DNA of 64,000 bases from CAYYFX01 sp964571855 (GCA_964571855.1 CAZNDO010000005.1:62001-126000), one strand, 5' to 3'; shown: positions 45,849 to 55,404, numbered from the stretch's first letter. The notes: generated from the letters alone by a model not told the origin. Program-made: numbers and translations.

Positions 45849-46607
45849 ATGGTCCCGACCACGCTGGGCATCTGGCTCCTCGCGCAGGTCGTGCTGGGCC
45901 GCGCGGAGACGCCGCCCATGCCGAACGCGGCCGCGATCGGAGCGTGGGGAACGCGGGCGTTCTCGTCCCGGCAGGACTCCGAGGTGCGCGAACACTTCCC
46001 GGAGTACGAGAACCTCGTCCTTGCGGCGCTCGCGCCCGGGCACGCGCTGAACGCCGAGGTGGTCGCGCTGTACCGGGAGCACGCCGCGTCGCCGGCGCCG
46101 CTGGCGGCGATGCTCCACGGCTGGGCGACCGGGAAGGTCGACGCGCCGTCGCCGCGCGACGGGATCCGCACCTGGGGCCCGCCCGCGGTGGTGGACAGCC
46201 TCGTGGCCCGGGACCGCGAAACGGCGGCCGCGTGGCTGGCCGAGCTCGGCGTGGAGCCCGGTCCCGTGCCCGCCGAGGCGGCGCCGGAAACGCTGGTGCG
46301 GCCGTCCTTCGCCGCGGACCCGTGCGGCGCCGCGGCCCCGCCCGCCGCGGAGGGCACGGGAACCCTCACCGGCGTGGTCCGGTCCGTGGACGGCGTGCTC
46401 GTGCCGAGCGCGGGGGTGCTGCTCCCGGCGACGATGGCCGTCACCATGACCGACGCCGCCGGCCGGTTCGAGCTGTGCGGCGTGCCGGCCGGACCGCAGG
46501 AGATGCGGGCGACACACATCAGCCACCGCGACGTGGCGGGCTCCGTGGCCATCGTCCCGGGACAGGTCACGCAGGTGGAGATCCTCATGTACGCCCCCCG
46601 GGACTGA
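45849..46607 (+). CDS. Exported protein with C-terminal carboxypeptidase-regulatory-like domain
   Basis: 252 residues. Short N-terminal hydrophobic signal (about residues 3-18). The middle is helical and unrecognised. The last ~80 residues form a CarboxypepD_reg/transthyretin-like sandwich (GTLTGVVRSVDGVLVPSAGVLLP ... TMTDAAGRFELCGVPAGPQEM ... VAIVPGQVTQVEI). Ribosome site AGGAGG (45837-45842) overlaps the peptidase stop. The stop overlaps the next ATG (TGATG). The domain often attaches to peptidases or surface proteins; here it probably assists in the periplasm. Confidence 0.75.
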   Translation: MVPTTLGIWLLAQVVLGRAETPPMPNAAAIGAWGTRAFSSRQDSEVREHFPEYENLVLAALAPGHALNAEVVALYREHAASPAPLAAMLHGWATGKVDAPSPRDGIRTWGPPAVVDSLVARDRETAAAWLAELGVEPGPVPAEAAPETLVRPSFAADPCGAAAPPAAEGTGTLTGVVRSVDGVLVPSAGVLLPATMAVTMTDAAGRFELCGVPAGPQEMRATHISHRDVAGSVAIVPGQVTQVEILMYAPRD

Positions 46608-47626
46608 TGCGGCGGGACCGGGTCGTCGTCGCGGTCCTCGCGGCCGGGCTGGCGGGAACCGCGCTCGCCGCGCACGCCGGGGGCGGCCGCCCGTTGGACG
46701 GGATCGAGGAGCCGTCGGGCGTCACGCGCCACGGCGACGAGCTCCTCCTCGTGGGGGACGGCGACGCCGCCGTCTGGTACGCGTGTCCCGTGCCGACGGG
46801 AGCGCGCGGCCTCGTGCCCCTCGCCCCGGCGTCCCTGGCGGTCCACCGCCTGCGCGCGAGCCGGGGCGCCACGGACCTGGAGGCGGTGGACGTGCTCGCC
46901 GACGGTCGCGTGGTCGTCCTGTCCGAGGATGCGCACGCGCTGTTCGACGCGCACGGGCGAGTCGTGCGGTACCCCGACGCCTGGGCCGAGGTGGACGGGC
47001 GAGGGCTGGAAGGCCTGGCGGTGGCGCCGGAGGAGGGCGGGGCCTCCCGCGTGGCGATCCTCTGGGAGGGCGGCTATCTCCGCCGGCACGGCGAGTCCGG
47101 CGTGTCCGCGCGCCGGCCGCGCGTGCTCGTGCACCGCGTGCCGGCGGGCGCCGGCCGCGCCACCCTCGGCCGGGCGGACGTGGAGCGCGAGGTCGACCTG
47201 CTCGTCCCCGAGCCGCCGGGACGCGAGCCCCACGCGCAGCGCTTCCGCGCGCCGGATCTCGTCTGGCATCGCTGGACGGGCGCGTCCGGGACGACGGAGG
47301 AGGGCTGGATCGTGCTGCTGTCCTCCGGCTGGGGCGAGCGCCCCGAGCCCGGTTCCCCGGAGGAGTGCGCCGTCACCACCGCGGACGGGCGACCGCGCCG
47401 ATGGTGCCACCGGTGGCTGCAGCGCTTCACGCTCGACGGCGCGCCCGCCGGCGAGCCGTTCGATCTGGACCCGGTGCTTCCCGAGGAGGTGCGCTGGAAC
47501 AACTGGGAAGGGCTCGGCTGGTTCGAACCCGGGGCTGCACTCGTCCTCGTGTACGACGAGACCGTGGCGGACCGCACCGTGGATCCGCAGCGGGCGTTCG
47601 TGCTCGATCTTCCGGCGGGCTGGTAG
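46607..47626 (+). CDS. Exported beta-propeller protein, esterase-like-phytase type
   Basis: 339 residues. Signal peptide ends near ALAAHAG (residue 23). The rest reads as repeated propeller blades with short strands: GIEEPSGVTRHGDELLLVGDGDAA, ATDLEAVDVLADGRVVVLSED, GLEGLAVAPEEGGASRVAILWEGGY, NNWEGLGWFEPGAALVLVYDE. The spaced EG(L)-type Glu residues recall the 'esterase-like activity of phytase' and SdiA-regulated propellers, but no assignment is secure. It is third in the M16 operon, overlapping the previous stop by one base. Confidence 0.7.
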   Translation: MRRDRVVVAVLAAGLAGTALAAHAGGGRPLDGIEEPSGVTRHGDELLLVGDGDAAVWYACPVPTGARGLVPLAPASLAVHRLRASRGATDLEAVDVLADGRVVVLSEDAHALFDAHGRVVRYPDAWAEVDGRGLEGLAVAPEEGGASRVAILWEGGYLRRHGESGVSARRPRVLVHRVPAGAGRATLGRADVEREVDLLVPEPPGREPHAQRFRAPDLVWHRWTGASGTTEEGWIVLLSSGWGERPEPGSPEECAVTTADGRPRRWCHRWLQRFTLDGAPAGEPFDLDPVLPEEVRWNNWEGLGWFEPGAALVLVYDETVADRTVDPQRAFVLDLPAGW

Positions 47627-47670
47627 CCGGGACGGGACGCGCCGCGTCGCCCGACAGGGTCGCGGGGAGC

Positions 47671-48225
47671 CTACGGCTGCAGGATCCCCTGGGTCTCCCC
47701 GTCCACCGCGATGGAGACCGCCTTCCACTCCGGGAACTGCGTCACCGTGTCCTGCACCTGGCGCACGATCGTGCAGACGCGCGTCGCGCCGCGATCGTAC
47801 GCGTCCATCTCCTTCGTGAAGTCGACCCGCAGCACGCCGCCCTCGAGCGGCTCCAGGGACCGGATCGCCACGCGCTGCCCCTCGTGCGGCGCATCGTAGT
47901 CGAAGACCATGTAGCGCATGCGGTGGCGCCGGACCTCCAGCGTATCCGGGATGGCGGAGACGAACCCGAGGGCCGCCTCCTCCGCGGTGGGCCCGGCCAG
48001 CAGGGCCTCCAGGGCCTGCCGGACCACGTCCAGCGGCGTGCCGCCCGGCACCTCGCGCGCGAACGGCTGCACGGCGCACGTGTCCGGTCGCGCGAAGTAG
48101 ACCTGCACGGTCCGCCGTCCCTCCGGCGCGGATCTGGCGCACGCGCCGGCGAGGAGCGCCAGCGCGGCGACCGCGGCCGGCCCGCCGCGACGCAGGCGTC
48201 GTCCCGTGCGGCGCCGGAGGGTCAA
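47671..48225 (-). CDS. GerMN-domain lipoprotein
   Basis: 184 residues from a TTG that overlaps the pcrA stop (TTGA). Arg-rich n-region, hydrophobic stretch and a lipobox-like LLAGAC give a probable lipoprotein. The GerMN domain follows: VQVYFARPDTC, LEALLAGPTAEEAALGFVSAIP, GGVLRVDFTKEMDAY, VRQVQDTVTQFPEWKAVSIAVDG. GerMN domains occur in spore germination proteins and in many non-sporulating bacteria as envelope proteins. No spore genes are seen here, so an envelope role is likelier. No better start codon is available. Confidence 0.75.
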   Translation of the reverse strand: MTLRRRTGRRLRRGGPAAVAALALLAGACARSAPEGRRTVQVYFARPDTCAVQPFAREVPGGTPLDVVRQALEALLAGPTAEEAALGFVSAIPDTLEVRRHRMRYMVFDYDAPHEGQRVAIRSLEPLEGGVLRVDFTKEMDAYDRGATRVCTIVRQVQDTVTQFPEWKAVSIAVDGETQGILQP

Positions 48226-50561
48226 CCCAGGAGCTCGAGCTTCGCGTACATCGCCAGGACCTTCTTCAGGACGCCGCCGCGGAACCGGATCGTGAGCTTC
48301 AGCCCCTCGCCCCGTCCCTCCACCGCCTCCAGGATGCCCTCCCCCCACGTGGGATGGCGCACCCGCATCCCGGGCGCGAGCGTCACCGCCTCCTGGCTCT
48401 CGTCCTCGTAGCGCGGCGTGGCGTCGCGCTCCTCCGCGGCGGGCCACGATCCGCCCACCGGCCGCCGCTGCATCGCCGCGCCGCGCATGGGCCGGACCGC
48501 GCCGCCCCGCGCACCGGACCACCCGCCGGCCCCGCCGCGCGCCCCCGGCGTCCACGACGCGGAACGCGCGGACTCCGCCAGCGATTGCCGGTCCACGAGC
48601 GCCGGATCGATCTCGTCCAGGAAGCGCGACGGCATGTTGCGCATGAAGCCGTCGAAACGGCGGCGCGACTCCGCGTTCAGCAGCACCACGCGCTCCCGCG
48701 CGCGCGTGAGCCCCACGTAGAAGAGCCGCCGCTCCTCCTCCAGGCCGGCCGGCTCCATCGCGGAGTTCGAGTGCGGGAAGAGCCCCTCCTCCATGCCGGT
48801 GATGAACACCCAGGGGAACTCCAGTCCCTTCGCGTTGTGCAGCGTCATGAGCGTGACCCGGGCCGCATCCGCGTCGGCCTCGTCCTGGTCCGAGAGAAGC
48901 GACACCTCCTGCAGGAACGCGGCCACCGACGGGTCGTCGCGACCCTCCGTGTCCGCGAACTGCTGCATGCCGGCGAGGAGCTCGTTCACGTTCTCCCGCC
49001 GCACCGCGGCCTGCTGCTCGTACTCCTCGTCCAGGTACTCCGGATAGCGGACGCGCCGGATCAGCGCGTCCGCCACCTCGGCCACCGGGTCCCGCCGCGC
49101 CCGCTCCGCCGCGTGATCCATCGCCGCGACCAGCGCCGCCAGGCTCTCCCGCACGCCGGGGCGCACGGCGGCGCCGCCGCCGGCCGCCGCGCGGCGCACG
49201 GCCGCGAACAGCCCGTCACCCTTCGCCGCCGCGTCCGCCTGCAGCTCCTCCAGCGTCTTCTTCCCGATCCCCCGCCCCGGGACGTTGATGACGCGCAGCA
49301 TGGCCACGTCGTCGACCGGGTTCACGAGCAGCCGCAGGTACGCGAGCACGTCCTTGATCTCCTTGCGCTCGTAGAACCGCAGCCCGCCGAAGATCTGGTA
49401 GGGCACCTGCGCCATCCGGAAGTGGTTCTCCAGCGCGCGGCTCTGCGAGTTCGTGCGGTACAGCACCACGAAGTCCGACGGCGAGCGCCGCCCGCCGTCC
49501 AGCCCGTCCTTCACGAAGCGCAGCACCGCCATGGCCTCGGTCTGCTCGTCGGAGACCTCCAGCGCGAGGATGCGGTCCCCGCCGGCATTCTCGGTCCACA
49601 GTTCCTTGCCCTTGCGGCCGGCGTTGTTGCGGATCACGCTGTTCGCCGCGTCCAGGATGGTCTGCGTGGAACGGTAGTTCTGCTCCAGGCGGATCACGTG
49701 CGCCGCGGGGTAGTCCTTCTCGAAGTCCAGGATGTTCGACAGGTCCGCGCCCCGCCACCGGTAGATGGACTGGTCGTCGTCCCCCACCACGAACAGCCGC
49801 TGGTGGTCCTTCGTGATCGCGCGCAGGAACTCGTACTGGCAACGGTTCGTGTCCTGGTACTCGTCCACGAGCACGTGGGCGAAGCGCTCCGCGTAGCGCC
49901 GCCGCACGTCCTCCTCGCGCAGGAGGCGCACCGGCAGGACGAGCAGGTCGTCGAAGTCCAGCGCGCTCTGCGCCTTCAGGGACACGGCGTAGCCGTCGTA
50001 CACGCGCGCGATGAGCCGCTCGATCGGCCCGCGCGCGGCCGCGGCGAACTCCGCCGGGCCGAGCAGGTCGTTCTTCGCCTTCGAGATCACCGACAGGATC
50101 TGCTCCGGAGGGTTCTCCTTCGCCGGGATGGACAGGTCGGTCAGCACGCGGCGCAGCGCCGAGAGCTGGTCATCGCGGTCGAAGATGGAGAAGTCCCGCG
50201 CGATGCCCAGGCGGTCCGCCTCGCGCCGCAGCATGCGGACGCCGATGGAGTGGAACGTGCCCACCCAGGCGCTCCGCGCCCGCGGGCCGACGAGCGACGC
50301 GATCCGCTCGCGCATCTCCCCCGCGGCCTTGTTCGTGAACGTGACGGCGAGGATCCGCGACGGGTCGGCCCCCCGCGCGATGAGCCAGGCCACGCGCCGC
50401 GTGAGCACGCGCGTCTTCCCCGAGCCCGCCCCCGCCAGCACCAGCAGCGGCCCGCCGTCATGCCGGACGGCCTCGCGCTGCGGGTCGTTCAGCCCGTCGA
50501 GGATGGAGTCGGTGTCGGGAGGCGCCGGGGTCGGGTTCGCGAGATTCGTGAAGAGATCCAT
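48222..50561 (-). CDS. pcrA: UvrD/PcrA-type DNA helicase
   Basis: 779 residues. Superfamily 1A 3'-5' helicase for nucleotide-excision and other DNA repair. Motif I LAGAGSGKTRVLTRR (about 43-57), DEYQDTN, GDDDQSIYRWRGAD, QNYRSTQTIL, TLMTLHNAKGLEFPWVF and FYVGLTRARERV cover the full set. The C-terminal tail ends in the Tudor-like RNA-polymerase-binding module (GMRVRHPTWGEGILEAVEG...). The Gly/Arg-rich stretch before it (ARGGAGGWSGARGG) is a flexible linker. The gene lies downstream of the second pair of giant hairpins and is coupled to a GerMN lipoprotein gene. Confidence 0.95.
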   Translation of the reverse strand: MDLFTNLANPTPAPPDTDSILDGLNDPQREAVRHDGGPLLVLAGAGSGKTRVLTRRVAWLIARGADPSRILAVTFTNKAAGEMRERIASLVGPRARSAWVGTFHSIGVRMLRREADRLGIARDFSIFDRDDQLSALRRVLTDLSIPAKENPPEQILSVISKAKNDLLGPAEFAAAARGPIERLIARVYDGYAVSLKAQSALDFDDLLVLPVRLLREEDVRRRYAERFAHVLVDEYQDTNRCQYEFLRAITKDHQRLFVVGDDDQSIYRWRGADLSNILDFEKDYPAAHVIRLEQNYRSTQTILDAANSVIRNNAGRKGKELWTENAGGDRILALEVSDEQTEAMAVLRFVKDGLDGGRRSPSDFVVLYRTNSQSRALENHFRMAQVPYQIFGGLRFYERKEIKDVLAYLRLLVNPVDDVAMLRVINVPGRGIGKKTLEELQADAAAKGDGLFAAVRRAAAGGGAAVRPGVRESLAALVAAMDHAAERARRDPVAEVADALIRRVRYPEYLDEEYEQQAAVRRENVNELLAGMQQFADTEGRDDPSVAAFLQEVSLLSDQDEADADAARVTLMTLHNAKGLEFPWVFITGMEEGLFPHSNSAMEPAGLEEERRLFYVGLTRARERVVLLNAESRRRFDGFMRNMPSRFLDEIDPALVDRQSLAESARSASWTPGARGGAGGWSGARGGAVRPMRGAAMQRRPVGGSWPAAEERDATPRYEDESQEAVTLAPGMRVRHPTWGEGILEAVEGRGEGLKLTIRFRGGVLKKVLAMYAKLELLG

Positions 50562-50581
50562 CGGCGGAGTCTAGCATGGTG

Positions 50582-50931
50582 ACGGTGCGCGGACGTGGAG
50601 GGAGGACAGCGGGGCGAGGTGGCGGGTGGGGCGGAGCGGGAGGACTGCGGGGACGAGCGCGAGCGCGGCTGCAGCGGCGGACGGTGCCCCGGGCGACGGG
50701 GAGGGTGTGCCATGCTCAGACAGTCCTCGCGGCGTGCGCACGCTTCGCTCGATCCGGTTCGTGACAGCCGTCGGGGCGCACACCGCTGCGGAACTGCGCG
50801 TGGCACACCCTCCCCGTCGCCCGAGGCGCCGACCGCCGACCGCGCCGCGCTCGCGCTCGTCCCCGCAGCCCTCCCGCTCCGCCCCACCCACCACCTCGCC
50901 AGCGCGTCCTCCCGCCGCGTCCGCGCACCGT
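50582..50931. repeat. Giant inverted repeat C (131-base arms, 88-base loop)
   Basis: Left arm 50582-50712 and right arm 50801-50931 are reverse complements with about 17 mismatches by hand count (about 87%), no gaps needed. It begins about 20 bases upstream of the pcrA start. On the minus strand its RNA would precede the pcrA message. Several mismatches are transitions that keep G-U pairs. No promoter for pcrA is visible that avoids it. Confidence 0.9.
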
Positions 50932-51029
50932 TCGGGGGAGGGCGGCGTGAGGGAGCGTGTCACGCGTGCTTGCGATGATCGTCCTGGCCGGCGCGCCCGA
51001 GTTCCCTGTCCACACCGTCTCCCCAAGAC

Positions 51030-51373
51030 GAGGCGGAGCGCCGCGCCGCGGGCGTGAGGGCGGGGGCGCGGAGCCGGTGCGGGGAGCAGCTGGTCGGGGC
51101 GCGGGGCGGAGCGAGCGGTCGGCGGCGGCCAGCGAACCCGGACGGGTCGGGCGCGCCGGTGCCCCTCTCGCGGGCGTTCGAGCATGCGCGCCACGCGCCC
51201 GAAGGGCGCGGTGCGCTCACGCGCAGAGGCCCGCGAGAGGGGTACCGGGGCGACCGGCCCATCCGGTTCGCTGGCCGCCGCCGACCGCTCGCTCCGCCCC
51301 GCGCCCCGACCAGCCGCTCCCCGCACCGGCTCCGCGCCCCCGCCCTCACGCCCGCCGCACAGCGCTCCGCCTC
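51030..51373. repeat. Giant inverted repeat D (about 146-base arms, 53-base loop)
   Basis: Left arm 51030-51175 and right arm 51229-51373 match as reverse complements with about nine mismatches and one gap by hand count (about 93%). The loop has an inner hairpin (CGCGCCC GAA GGGCGCG, 51194-51210). The right arm reaches into the tamB stop codon. It is separated from repeat C by 98 bases that hold nothing I recognise. It has the same layout as repeats A and B, with different sequence. Confidence 0.9.
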
Positions 51374-54300
51374 AGTAGCCCCATTCCGCTCGGAGGTCCA
51401 AGTTCAGGTAGTCGTCGCCCGGCGGCAGCGTCCCCGTCTCGCCCTGCAGCATGAAGATCCGGTTCAGCCGGTACTCGATGGTCAGCGCGCGCTCCGGCGA
51501 CTCGAGGGACTCGCGCGTCACGGAGGGATCCGCCGCCTCCTCGGCGCTGCTGCCGCCCACGGCCTGGCGGTACTTGAGGAAGAAGTCCCGGCCCACGTTC
51601 TTGCCCACGGTGACGCTGGAGCGCGACCCGGCCTCGCCCTCGTCGTACGCGAACGTGTCCAGGCCCAGCTCGCGGCCGAGCTCGCCGCCGAAGCGGTTCG
51701 TGAGAGCCGCCACGTAGGACCGGCGGAACGCGTCGGAGATGGCGCCGCCCTCCTCCGCCCCGTTGCCCTCGCCGCGCTTCACGCGCAGCGCGAGCAGCTC
51801 GTAGATCTCCGCCTCCGACATCCCGCTCTCCGTCTCCAGCCGGATGTTCGGCTCGATCAGCTGACCCGTCACGTACACGGTCACGTTCTCGTCCAGCACC
51901 GTGGTGGACGCCTCCGCGTCGATGTAGCTCCCGCGGGGATCCGACGGATCGGTGAAGTCCACTTCCGCGCGGTCCACGCGGAAGCGGGAGTTCAGCACGG
52001 AGTAGTTTCCGCGCAGCGTGCGGACCTCGCCGGCGAGGCCCATGCCCCCCTCCTTCGCGTGGAAGGTCACGTCCGCGGCCAGCTCCAGATCCATCTCGGG
52101 GGTCTTCACCCAGATGTTGCGGTCCCCGCGCAGCCCGATCTCCGCCAGGAACGCCGTGGGGGCGGCGTCCGGCGCACGGGGCACCGTGACGAGCTCGCCG
52201 CTCGCGCCCGCGGCCACTTCCGGCGGCGCCACGACGCCGGGCGGCAGCTCCGGGCCGCCGCCGTCGGGCGTGTCCGGTCGCGGCGGGGAGAGCGCCGCCG
52301 GCCCGATGTCGGCGCGCTGCGCCCGGAACGATCCCTGGAAGAACGGGACGAGGCGCCCCGCGCCGATCGTCCGCGCGAGGATGCGCATCGTGCCCGAGCC
52401 GACCGCGCGCGTGTCGATCAGGTCCGAGCGGTAGTGGTACTGCGCGGCCGCCACATCGACCGCGTAGTCCGTGGGACGCAGGTCCGCGAGCGTCACGCGC
52501 CCGCTCCCGGTGAGCACGCCGCCGCGGCCGTCCTCGAATCGCGCGGAGTCGATGCGGACGCCCGTCGCGTCGAATCCCCCCTTCGCCGTCCCGTTCACGA
52601 GCGGCTCGTCGAACGTGGGGATCGTGAGGCGTCCGTCCGTCACGGTGAACTCGCCGCCGAGCCGCAGGGCGCCCGGTTCGCCGGTCAGCGCCACGTGCGC
52701 GTCGGCGCGGCCGTGCAGCGTCTGGAAGAGGGAGACCACGCGCGAGAGCGTCTGCAGCGGGAGGTCGGCGGCGTCCGCGCGCAGGTCCACGGGGCGCCCC
52801 GCCCGCAGGCGCGGGCGCGGGTCGGTGGCGGTCCACTCCAGGGGGATCGTGCCGGCGACCGAGAGCGAATCGTCGCCCGTACGCAGGAGCCCGTCGCGGA
52901 TCGAGAGCGTCTCGCCGTCGAAGTCCGCCGTGGCCACGAACGAGTCCAGCGGCTCGGAACCCACCGCGCCCCCGGTCAACCGCGCATCCAGGCGCGCCAC
53001 GGGCCGGAGGAACGGGCCGTCGAGCTGCGCGGTGACGGTGCCCTCGCCCCCGGTCACGGGCGCCTTCGGGATGCGGCTCCAAAGCCACCCGAAGTCCGAC
53101 GACGTCACCGTGGCCCGGACATCGTGCAGCGTCGTGGCTTCCAGCGCGCGGGTGCGAGCCTCCCGGTCGAACAGCGCGTCGCGAAGCGTCCCGGCCGGCG
53201 GTTCGAGGACGCCCTGCAGGGATCCCGCAAGCTCCGGCGTGGTCACCTCGATCCCCTCGAGGCGCAGCGTCTCCGATGCGAGCACGCGCCCGGAGGCGGA
53301 CTCGATCGCGCGGCCGCCGATGCGCCCGTCGCGCAGCGACAGGCGCACGTCCGCGCCCAGCGTGTCCGCCCCGACCACGGCGGCCCCGTCGAAGTCCACG
53401 AGCCCGGCGAGCGACGCGTCCTTCGAGAGGAACGGCGCGAACAGCTCGAGATCCACCGCGCGCCCCACCGCCTCCACCGCGGTGGCGCCGTCCGGGCGCA
53501 CGGTCACCCGGCCGGAGATTGAGCCGCCGTCGCCGCGGAGATCCAGTCCCGTGACGGTTACCGAGCCGTCGGTGCGGCTTACGCGCACCGGCCCCTCGTT
53601 CGTCCAGTCCGCGTCCCCGTCGGTCGCGGCCAGACGGAGGCGGCTCACGAGCGCGTCCAGCCGGCCGTCCTCCCCGAACTCCATCCGCCCGGCGAGCGTG
53701 AGCGACACCACGCCGGTCTCCGCGCGTAGCGCGCGAAGCTCCAGGATGTCGGCCTCGCCCCAGCCCTCCAGGGCCACGTGCTCGAAGCGCCGCTCCCCGC
53801 GCCCGACGCCGCGCCCCTCGGCCCGGAAGTCCAGGCGAGTGGCGCCGAGCTGCAGCGCCTCCGCCGTGATGGCGAGGTGCGACGCATCGAGTCCGGCGAC
53901 GGAAGCGTCCTCCAGCTCCAGCACCGCATCCAGCTCGGGCGCCTTGACCGGCCCGGCCACCCGCACGGTCAGGACGCCGTGCCCGCGCGGCGCCGCCCGG
54001 CGCACGGCGCCGCCCATCCGCTCCAGCACGGTGAGGTCGGCCAGCTCCCCGCGCAGCTCCGCCTCGACCACGTTCGCGGCGTCGATCGTGCCGTGCCCCT
54101 GCAACTCCGAGCCCGCCACGGTCAACCGCGCCTCCTCGACGGCGAGCGCGCCGCGGTCGAGCGTGCCGCGCAGCGCGGACGACTCCACCGGCAGGCCGAA
54201 CGCCGTGGCGTCGTCCAGGTGGACGTCCACCCCCCCGCGGAACGTGGCGCGGGTCAGCCCGGACCCGGCGAAGCGCACGGTGCCGTCCAGGGCGCGCAGG

Positions 54301-55403
54301 ACGTCCAGGTCGGGATCCGCCAGCAGCACCGCGGGCTCGAGATCGCGGAACACCGCCACGCCCTCGATCCGCACCGGATCGCCGAGGTCGAGGTCCCCGG
54401 AGAGTTCGAGGCGCGAGGCCCCCGCCTCGTACCGGAAGCGGTCCAGCGACACGCGGTCCCCTTCGCGCACGCCGCCGATCTCGAGGCGCCGCTCCAGGTC
54501 GTCGCGCCCCACGCCCGTCAGCTTCGCGCTCACGCGCAGCGAATCGGGCCGTCCCGTCACGACCGCGTCGCCGTCGAGGCGCGCGAACAGCAGCGGGTGC
54601 TCCACGTCGAGCCACTCGCCCACCTTCTCCAGCGGGACCGACGCCACGCCCACCACCAGGTTCGAGGCCCGGACGCCGCGCGGATCCGTGAACCCCGCCA
54701 GCTCGATCGTCCCGCCGGCGGCCTGGATCCGCACGCCGTCGAGGTGCAGGATCCCCTCCGCGAGCAGCAGCCCTCCGCCCACGACGACGTCCTCGTCGAA
54801 GCGACCCAGCCGCAGGTGCCCGCGCTGCTCCTTCACGTCCAGCCGCCAGCTCCCGGGGGCGGCGTGCAGGCTCCCGCGCAGCGAGAAGTCCCCGAGGATC
54901 TCGCCGTCCCGCCCGCGCACGCGGCCCTCGCTGATCGCGATCTCGTCGATGCGGAACTCCGCGTCGACCCCGACGCCGGACCCCTCCGCCCGGCCGCCGC
55001 CCTCCCGCCCCGCCTCGGACCAGTCCAGGAGCGCGTCGACGTCGACGTCCGGCTGGAGGATGCGCAGCCGCGCCACCCGCAGGTCCCCGCGCAGGAGGTC
55101 GGCGAGCCGGTATCCCACGTCGATCCGCCGGATCGACACGAGGTGCCGCGCGGCGACGGCGCCACCCGCGCCGGGGGCCGTCTCCAGGCGCACGTCCCGC
55201 ACGCCGAGCCCGCTCCACGGCCGCCACTGGATGGAGCCCGCACGGAAGGAGAGTCCCGCCGGCTTCAGGCGCGCGTCCAGCGACTCCACCACGTACGGCG
55301 TCAGCGCCCCGGTCTCGAACAGCACGATGAGTGCGCCCGAGAACAGCCCCAGGAAGACCAGGAGCCAGATCACGATCCGGAAGAGGACGAAGCGCGCCGT
55401 CAT
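51372..55403 (-). CDS. tamB: TamB-family translocation/assembly protein
   Basis: 1343 residues. One N-terminal transmembrane helix (about 5-28; FRIVIWLLVFLGLFSGALIVLF) anchors it in the inner membrane. A very long run of short beta strands follows (AsmA/DUF490-type groove, repeated LxGxxxLxDGxL patterns). It ends in the family's C-terminal TamB domain: LRGNYSVLNSRFRVDRAEV, FTDPSDPRGSYIDAEAST, VTVYVTGQLIEPNIRLETES. TamB spans the periplasm and works with TamA in outer-membrane protein or phospholipid traffic. Starts one base after the tamA stop. Its stop codon lies inside the right arm of giant repeat D. Confidence 0.92.
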   Translation of the reverse strand: MTARFVLFRIVIWLLVFLGLFSGALIVLFETGALTPYVVESLDARLKPAGLSFRAGSIQWRPWSGLGVRDVRLETAPGAGGAVAARHLVSIRRIDVGYRLADLLRGDLRVARLRILQPDVDVDALLDWSEAGREGGGRAEGSGVGVDAEFRIDEIAISEGRVRGRDGEILGDFSLRGSLHAAPGSWRLDVKEQRGHLRLGRFDEDVVVGGGLLLAEGILHLDGVRIQAAGGTIELAGFTDPRGVRASNLVVGVASVPLEKVGEWLDVEHPLLFARLDGDAVVTGRPDSLRVSAKLTGVGRDDLERRLEIGGVREGDRVSLDRFRYEAGASRLELSGDLDLGDPVRIEGVAVFRDLEPAVLLADPDLDVLRALDGTVRFAGSGLTRATFRGGVDVHLDDATAFGLPVESSALRGTLDRGALAVEEARLTVAGSELQGHGTIDAANVVEAELRGELADLTVLERMGGAVRRAAPRGHGVLTVRVAGPVKAPELDAVLELEDASVAGLDASHLAITAEALQLGATRLDFRAEGRGVGRGERRFEHVALEGWGEADILELRALRAETGVVSLTLAGRMEFGEDGRLDALVSRLRLAATDGDADWTNEGPVRVSRTDGSVTVTGLDLRGDGGSISGRVTVRPDGATAVEAVGRAVDLELFAPFLSKDASLAGLVDFDGAAVVGADTLGADVRLSLRDGRIGGRAIESASGRVLASETLRLEGIEVTTPELAGSLQGVLEPPAGTLRDALFDREARTRALEATTLHDVRATVTSSDFGWLWSRIPKAPVTGGEGTVTAQLDGPFLRPVARLDARLTGGAVGSEPLDSFVATADFDGETLSIRDGLLRTGDDSLSVAGTIPLEWTATDPRPRLRAGRPVDLRADAADLPLQTLSRVVSLFQTLHGRADAHVALTGEPGALRLGGEFTVTDGRLTIPTFDEPLVNGTAKGGFDATGVRIDSARFEDGRGGVLTGSGRVTLADLRPTDYAVDVAAAQYHYRSDLIDTRAVGSGTMRILARTIGAGRLVPFFQGSFRAQRADIGPAALSPPRPDTPDGGGPELPPGVVAPPEVAAGASGELVTVPRAPDAAPTAFLAEIGLRGDRNIWVKTPEMDLELAADVTFHAKEGGMGLAGEVRTLRGNYSVLNSRFRVDRAEVDFTDPSDPRGSYIDAEASTTVLDENVTVYVTGQLIEPNIRLETESGMSEAEIYELLALRVKRGEGNGAEEGGAISDAFRRSYVAALTNRFGGELGRELGLDTFAYDEGEAGSRSSVTVGKNVGRDFFLKYRQAVGGSSAEEAADPSVTRESLESPERALTIEYRLNRIFMLQGETGTLPPGDDYLNLDLRAEWGY

Positions 55404-55404
55404 G

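Noticed and set aside
47671..48225. Evidence of sporulation from the GerMN domain
   Set aside because: GerMN domains are common in non-sporulating bacteria, and no other spore gene is in the window.
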